NCBI GenBank assembly: GCA_024123955.1
Contig: CP099652.1
Span: 3,162,001 to 3,226,000 of the forward strand
Length of the DNA stretch: 64,000 nucleotides
Direction: 5' to 3'
Origin: Oxalobacteraceae bacterium OTU3CINTB1
GTDB taxonomy: Bacteria; Pseudomonadota; Gammaproteobacteria; Burkholderiales; Burkholderiaceae_D
Shown here: piece after piece, positions 59,435 through 64,000 of the stretch
Layout: each line of letters opens with the position of its first letter
How positions within the stretch are numbered: the first letter of the stretch is position 1
Notes under the pieces: model-generated
Database searches by the model: none
What the model was told of the DNA's origin: nothing
Seen by the model: only the letters and a program-made list of their open reading frames with translations
Made by a program: the position numbers and the translations under genes

Positions 59435-59599
59435 AGAGGATCGCAATCAGCAAGGTAAACGGTAAAAACGCAGGCGGCGAGCGGACTTTCGTCCCTCGCG
59501 GCGTGCAAATATGCTGAAATTATAAACGACGCGGGGGGCGTCGCGTGCGGCAATGACCGGCCTGTGGCGTAATCGGCCCCGCGCCGCCCGCTCTGAGGC

Positions 59600-60397
59600 T
59601 CAGGCGGCCTTGCCGGCGGCTGCCGCAGCGGCGGCGCGGTGCTTGCGGCGGGCCGCGAAGCCCAGCAGGCCCAGGCCGGCCAGCAGCATGGCGTAGGTTT
59701 CCGGTTCCGGCACCGGGGCGACCGGCGATCCGGGCAGCGGCGGCGGACGCACGCCAGTGCCCGGATAGATCGGCTGGTTGACTGGCACGGGCGGCGCCGT
59801 GAAGCCCCGTTCGACCGGGCGTTCCTCGACCGGCGCGCGCACCACTAGCGGCGGCGGCAGGAAGCCGGCAGTGCGCAGGGTGGGCACGTCTTCGATGATG
59901 GGCGCATCCAGCAGACCAAGATCGCTGTCACCGACACGCTCGTTAAAGTTCGGCGGCGTCAAGGCGGCCGGCGGCGGCACTTGCGCCACGGCCGGACGAG
60001 GGCGCACGATGCGGCTGACGTTTCCGCAGATTTTCGGCACCAGGATGCAATGTTGATCTGCGCAATAAACAGCGCCTGGTTCGCTGCGGCTGGCTGCCCA
60101 CTTGCTGCGCGTGACGGTATGGCAGACGGAGGCCGCGCCGAAGTGCATGTCGCGGATCTGCGCGTCGTAGACGTATTTGCCGGTGATCGCGTCGCGTGTG
60201 ATGTTGACGGTCTCGTCCGGATTGCCGTAGGTGATGCGGTACTTCAGCTTGACACGCGTGCGTTCCGGGATGTCGGTGTAACGGTCGATGGCGGCGTCGG
60301 TGTTGCCGGTATACGGATTGGCGCCCGGCCGGTCCCAGGAACAGCTGGGTTGCACGGTGGTCGCCGCCGCGAGGGCGATGGCAAAGAGGGTAGACAT
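59600..60397 (-). CDS. PEP-CTERM sorting-domain protein
   Basis: 265 residues. A signal peptide (MSTLFAIALAAATTVQPS), a region with two or three Cys pairs (about 18-120), a Pro-rich middle, and a C-terminal VPEPETYAMLLAGLGLLGFAARRKHR, the VPEP motif, helix and basic end recognised by exosortase EpsH. The protein is likely exported and anchored or cleaved in the envelope. No exosortase is in the window. A 14-base palindrome lies just upstream of the start. Confidence 0.88.
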   Translation of the reverse strand: MSTLFAIALAAATTVQPSCSWDRPGANPYTGNTDAAIDRYTDIPERTRVKLKYRITYGNPDETVNITRDAITGKYVYDAQIRDMHFGAASVCHTVTRSKWAASRSEPGAVYCADQHCILVPKICGNVSRIVRPRPAVAQVPPPAALTPPNFNERVGDSDLGLLDAPIIEDVPTLRTAGFLPPPLVVRAPVEERPVERGFTAPPVPVNQPIYPGTGVRPPPLPGSPVAPVPEPETYAMLLAGLGLLGFAARRKHRAAAAAAAGKAA

Positions 60398-60896
60398 TCA
60401 GGCATCTCCGAAACGCAATATTGCAATATTAACAGATCTTACGTAAAAGCAAGTGTCTTATTGCTAAGGCACTAAACTTTTGCAAATGATATTACAGATT
60501 GGCTACGATTCGCTTGACTGCGAACAATTAATTGTCGATTGTTACAATTTAACGTTTGGTCCGTTGTATCGGCGATGACATCGATATGTTTTTGTCCATG
60601 ACAATGAGGTGGGAATCGTCGGTGCCTGTCCGTCATGCGGCGCCGCAGACGTCTTCTTTTTCGCGCCGCGACAGACATGGTGTCTGGTCTATTCAGATGG
60701 CGACTCCCTGTATTCCATCTTATCGCCGGACTTGCCTAAGTGGCTGTTTTCAGGGTAGAATCTCGGGTTGCTTGGATTTGACTTTCGGTTCAGGCAATAA
60801 AGTAGTCAATATTGTTTATTCATAAACGCGAATCCGATCGACAAGGGTGCCTATATGGTGACTGATCGGATTCCAGACCCAACCCTGGAGTTAAAT
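60398..60896 (+). promoter_or_regulatory. rpsB upstream region with promoter candidate
   Basis: About 500 bases without a supported gene. A TTGCCT at 60732-60737, 18-base spacer and TAGAAT at 60756-60761 form a good sigma-70 promoter, giving an rpsB leader of about 130 bases. Leaders of this kind commonly carry autogenous control by S2 (known in E. coli), but I could not fold it. A 14-base palindrome AATATTGCAATATT lies at 60417-60430 before the minus-strand PEP-CTERM gene. Nothing else is evident. Confidence 0.5.
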
Positions 60897-61649
60897 ATGT
60901 CCGTAACGATGCGCGAAATGCTGGAAGCCGGTGTCCACTTTGGTCACCAAACCCGTTTCTGGAACCCAAAGATGGCACCGTTCATCTTCGGTCACCGCAA
61001 CAAGATCCATATCATCAACTTGGAAAAGACGATGGGTATGTATCAAGAAGCGATGAAACACGTGAAGCAGGTTGCTTCGAACCGCGGCACCATCCTGATG
61101 GTCGGCACCAAGCGTCAAGCGCGCGAAATCATCGCGGCTGAAGCGGCACGCGCAGGCGTTCCTTTCGTCGATCAGCGTTGGCTCGGCGGCATGCTGACCA
61201 ACTTCAAAACCATCAAGACCTCGATCAAGCGCCTGAAAGACATGGAAGCCCAGATCGAAGACGGTTCGGTTGAGAAGCTGTCGAAAAAAGAAGCGCTGAT
61301 GTTCCAACGCGAAATGATCAAGCTGCAAAAATCGATCGGCGGTATCAAGGACATGGGCGGCGTTCCTGACGCAATCTTCGTCGTTGACGTTGGCTACCAT
61401 AAAGGCGCCATCACCGAAGCCGCTAAACTGGGCATCCCGGTCATCGGCGTGGTCGATACCAACCACTCGCCAGAAGGCGTTCAGTACGTCATTCCAGGCA
61501 ACGACGACTCGTCGAAAGCCATCACGCTGTACGCCCGTGGCGTTGCAGATGCGATCCTGGAAGGCCGTGCAGCCGCCGGTAACGAAGTAGTTGAAATGGT
61601 CAAAGCCGCAGCTGGCGACGAATTCGTCGAAGTGAACGAACAGGCTTAA
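60897..61649 (+). CDS. rpsB: 30S ribosomal protein S2
   Basis: 250 residues from [20 protein letters not shown], with [21 protein letters not shown] and [15 protein letters not shown], all diagnostic. The start is preceded by TGGAG. Codon use is visibly shifted to the highly expressed set compared with its neighbours. First gene of rpsB-tsf-pyrH-frr. Confidence 0.98.
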   Translation: MSVTMREMLEAGVHFGHQTRFWNPKMAPFIFGHRNKIHIINLEKTMGMYQEAMKHVKQVASNRGTILMVGTKRQAREIIAAEAARAGVPFVDQRWLGGMLTNFKTIKTSIKRLKDMEAQIEDGSVEKLSKKEALMFQREMIKLQKSIGGIKDMGGVPDAIFVVDVGYHKGAITEAAKLGIPVIGVVDTNHSPEGVQYVIPGNDDSSKAITLYARGVADAILEGRAAAGNEVVEMVKAAAGDEFVEVNEQA

Positions 61650-61670
61650 TTGTTCTTTACTAGCTGAAGG

Positions 61671-61704
61671 AAAAAGGGGTGGCCAACAGCTCCCCCTTTT
61701 TTTT
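61671..61704 (+). terminator. Hairpin between rpsB and tsf (attenuator)
   Basis: AAAAAGGGG and CCCCTTTTT arms with a 13-base loop and a T-run. It lies in the rpsB-tsf gap and can terminate part of the transcripts, giving more S2 than EF-Ts. Confidence 0.8.
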
Positions 61705-61775
61705 AACGTAAATGGGTAGAGCAGGGCTGACCGGCCGCTCCCCTTCCACCGAATACCGAATACAGGAGAAACACT

Positions 61776-62687
61776 ATGGCAGCGATTACTGCAGCAATGG
61801 TAGGCGAACTGCGCGCCAAGACGGACGCGCCAATGATGGAATGCAAAAAAGCACTGACCGAAGCCGAAGGCGACATGGGCCGTGCTGAAGAGATCCTGCG
61901 CGTCAAGCTGGGCGGCAAGGCTTCGAAAGCGTCGTCGCGCGTGACCGCCGAAGGCGTGGTCGCCACCTACATCGCCAACGGCGTGGGCGCGCTGATCGAA
62001 GTGAACTCGGAAACCGACTTCGTCGCCAAGAACGACGACTTCCTGAACCTGGCCAACACCGCCGCCAAGCTGGTCGCGGAAAACAACCCGGCCGACGTCG
62101 CCGCGCTGCTGGCCCTGCCAGCTGGCAACGGCCAGACCCTGGACGAGGTGCGTGCCGCCTTGATCGGTAAAATCGGCGAAAACATGTCGATCCGCCGCTT
62201 CCAGCGCTTCGAAACGACCGCCAAGCTGGCCTCGTACCTGCACGGCACCCGCATCGGTGTTGTGGTCGAGTTCGACGGCGCCGACGAGCAAGTCGGTAAA
62301 GACGTCGCCATGCACATCGCCGCGATGAAGCCGGTGTCGCTGTCGGCCGACCAGGTTCCTGCCGAACTGATCGAAAAAGAGCGCTCGGTCGCCCAGTTGA
62401 AGGCTGACGAGGATGCTGCCACCGCCGCCGCCGCCGGCAAGCCTGCGCAGTCGCCGGAAATCGTCGCCAAGCGCCTCGAAGGCTCGGTCCAGAAGTATCT
62501 GAAGGAAGTGTCGCTGCTGAACCAGGCGTTCGTCAAGAACGACAAGCAGTCGATCGAGCAGATGCTGAAAGAAAAAGCGACCACCGTGAAATCGTTCACG
62601 ATGTACGTCGTCGGTGAAGGCATCGAGAAGAAGGTCGATGACTTCGCCGCAGAAGTGGCCGCTCAAATGGCCGCTTCCCAGGGTTAA
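61776..62687 (+). CDS. tsf: Elongation factor Ts
   Basis: 303 residues. [20 protein letters not shown] and [20 protein letters not shown] are the N-terminal TDV(A)PMMECKKAL signature, and [11 protein letters not shown] is the core motif. It exchanges GDP for GTP on EF-Tu. AGGAG lies before the ATG. Second gene of the operon, after the hairpin. Confidence 0.98.
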   Translation: MAAITAAMVGELRAKTDAPMMECKKALTEAEGDMGRAEEILRVKLGGKASKASSRVTAEGVVATYIANGVGALIEVNSETDFVAKNDDFLNLANTAAKLVAENNPADVAALLALPAGNGQTLDEVRAALIGKIGENMSIRRFQRFETTAKLASYLHGTRIGVVVEFDGADEQVGKDVAMHIAAMKPVSLSADQVPAELIEKERSVAQLKADEDAATAAAAGKPAQSPEIVAKRLEGSVQKYLKEVSLLNQAFVKNDKQSIEQMLKEKATTVKSFTMYVVGEGIEKKVDDFAAEVAAQMAASQG

Positions 62688-62695
62688 TAGTGAAA

Positions 62696-62719
62696 ACGGG
62701 CCGCGAGGCCCGTTTTTTT
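62696..62719 (+). terminator. Intrinsic terminator after tsf
   Basis: ACGGGCC and GGCCCGT stem with a GCGA loop followed by seven T. Strong by appearance. It separates rpsB-tsf from pyrH. Confidence 0.92.
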
Positions 62720-62849
62720 AGCCCGACAAGATAATCTTGTCTGTAACACCAGTTGTCCCCGGCGGCCGTCGCGCCTATCTCAAGGTATGATAGGCGCCGG
62801 CAGCCTTCCCTGAATCAACCCCACATACACACTTTAGGAGCCCCGTCTC

Positions 62850-63566
62850 ATGTCCAAACCAGCCTACAAGCGCGTCCTCCTCAAACTGTCCGGCGAAGCC
62901 CTGATGGGCGATGATCCTTACGGCATCAACCGCGGCACGATCGAACGGATGGTCGCCGATGTGGCCGAGGTCGCGAAAATGGGCGTGGAACTGGCGATCG
63001 TCATTGGCGGCGGCAACATCTTCCGCGGCGTCGCCCCCGGCGCCCAAGGCATGGACCGCGCCACCGCCGACTACATGGGCATGCTCGCCACCGTCATGAA
63101 CGCGCTGGCGCTGGCCGACGCGATGCGCCATGTCGGCATCACCGCGCGCGTGATGTCGGCCATCGGCATCGAACAGGTGGTCGAGCCGTACGTGCGCCCG
63201 AAGGCGCTGCAGTACCTGGAAGAGGGCAAGGTCGTGGTGTTCGCGGCCGGCACCGGCAACCCGTTCTTCACCACCGACACGGCCGCCGCGCTGCGCGGTT
63301 CCGAGATCAGCGCCGAGATCGTGCTGAAGGCCACCAAGGTCGACGGCGTCTACACGGCCGATCCGAAGAAGGACCCGAACGCCACCCTGTACCACTCGAT
63401 CACCTTCGACGAGGCGATCGCCAAGCACCTCCAAGTCATGGACGCGACCGCTTTTGCGCTGTGCCGCGACCAGAAATTGCCGATCAAGGTGTTCTCCATC
63501 ACCAAGCCAGGCGCGCTCGCACGCGTCATCATGGGCGAGGATGAGGGTACACTGGTCCACGTGTAA
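62850..63566 (+). CDS. pyrH: UMP kinase
   Basis: 238 residues. [20 protein letters not shown], then [12 protein letters not shown], and [23 protein letters not shown] [15 protein letters not shown] are the amino-acid-kinase-family signatures of UMP kinase. It makes UDP from UMP. AGGAG lies 8-9 bases before the ATG. Confidence 0.97.
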   Translation: MSKPAYKRVLLKLSGEALMGDDPYGINRGTIERMVADVAEVAKMGVELAIVIGGGNIFRGVAPGAQGMDRATADYMGMLATVMNALALADAMRHVGITARVMSAIGIEQVVEPYVRPKALQYLEEGKVVVFAAGTGNPFFTTDTAAALRGSEISAEIVLKATKVDGVYTADPKKDPNATLYHSITFDEAIAKHLQVMDATAFALCRDQKLPIKVFSITKPGALARVIMGEDEGTLVHV

Positions 63567-63613
63567 CGTCTTTAATACCATCATCATTTATATCCGATCA
63601 CAGGAGAGCAGCA

Positions 63614-64000
63614 ATGTCCGTAGCTGACGTTAAAAAGAATGCGCAAGAACGCATGACCAAATCGCTGGAAACCTTGCGCGCCGATCTGGCCAAGGTCCGC
63701 ACCGGCCGCGCCCATACCGGGATCCTCGACCACGTGATGGTCGAGTACTACGGTTCGCCGACGGCGTTGACCCAGGTGGCCAACGTCACCCTGATGGACG
63801 CGCGCACCATCGGCGTGCAGCCGTTCGAAAAGAAAATGGCCTCGACCATCGAAAAAGCCATTCGCGACGCCGACCTGGGCCTGAACCCGTCGTCGCAGGG
63901 CGACATGATCCGCGTGCCGACCCCGCCGCTGACCGAGGAACGCCGCAAGGAAATGGTCAAGCTGGTCAAGAGCGAAGCCGAGGACGCCAAAATCGCGGTG
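63614..64000 (+). CDS. frr: Ribosome recycling factor, N-terminal part (cut by window edge)
   Basis: 129 codons run to the window end from ATG after [47 protein letters not shown] and [16 protein letters not shown] are characteristic. It splits ribosomes after termination with EF-G. The C-terminal portion is outside. Confidence 0.97.
   Translation, partial: MSVADVKKNAQERMTKSLETLRADLAKVRTGRAHTGILDHVMVEYYGSPTALTQVANVTLMDARTIGVQPFEKKMASTIEKAIRDADLGLNPSSQGDMIRVPTPPLTEERRKEMVKLVKSEAEDAKIAV

Noticed and set aside
55841..59458. Very long plus-strand open frame (about 1200 codons) over glnD and map
   Set aside because: It is the antisense shadow of two well-recognised genes in high-GC DNA, His/Val/Gly-rich with no domain. 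The same applies to long open frames opposite gcvP, smc and the kinase.
60556..60825. Open frame of 89 codons upstream of rpsB
   Set aside because: No ribosome binding site, unlike real proteins in composition, and it covers the rpsB promoter.

Overview
The window is high-GC DNA with gene order and protein families typical of Betaproteobacteria, most likely the Oxalobacteraceae (Massilia, Duganella or Janthinobacterium group). Pointers to this are the map / rpsB-tsf-pyrH-frr block, smc-zipA-ligA, a VPEP-type PEP-CTERM protein, a DUF1631 protein, several chemoreceptors and a YcgR-type PilZ protein. The genus is an inference. No tRNA, rRNA, insertion sequence, prophage or CRISPR array was seen.

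Layout. 1-4.1 kb: start of an exonuclease III gene, a DUF421 membrane protein, and a YtrA-type GntR regulator with its own palindrome driving an ABC exporter. 4.2-6.3 kb: a secreted Cache-like protein next to a chemoreceptor with an altered signalling tip. 6.4-11.3 kb: gcvT-gcvH-gcvP on the minus strand behind a consensus promoter and a tandem glycine riboswitch with a structured linker. 11.4-18.3 kb: a ClpP-like protease, a small KGG-like protein, a second chemoreceptor, a DUF1631 protein, a LysE exporter and a PAP2-like membrane protein. 18.4-26.1 kb: smc-zipA-ligA-def; LigA carries what looks like a duplicated helix-hairpin-helix module. 26.2-32 kb: AI-2E/PerM permease, third chemoreceptor, a Cys-rich hypothetical, a possible two-lobed aspartic protease, topoisomerase IB.

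32.1-38.8 kb: a porin and the five-gene urea ABC transporter urtABCDE, with no urease genes next to it. 38.8-44 kb: a diheme cytochrome divergent from a terminal oxidase operon (cytochrome c lipoprotein, COX II-cytochrome c fusion, COX I-III fusion, small membrane protein). 44.1-46.6 kb: a membrane-anchored hypothetical, a GNAT enzyme and a SRPBCC-ArsR pair with twin operators. 46.7-49.7 kb: an AT-richer run of small orphan genes, including an RraB-like gene with an in-frame stop and a WapI-like immunity gene with a frameshift, separated by related short motifs. This is the main accessory region.

49.8-55.0 kb: a LuxR-type response regulator overlapping a giant NCS1-permease/hybrid histidine kinase fusion, then a YcgR-like protein. 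55.2-64 kb: housekeeping DNA, with map-glnD-pseudouridine synthase on the minus strand, a PEP-CTERM protein, and rpsB-tsf-pyrH-frr on the plus strand.

The most unusual items are the riboswitch linker hairpin, the K-channel Lys-to-Gln change in the oxidase, the NCS1-kinase fusion, the LigA duplication, and the decaying orphan-immunity island.
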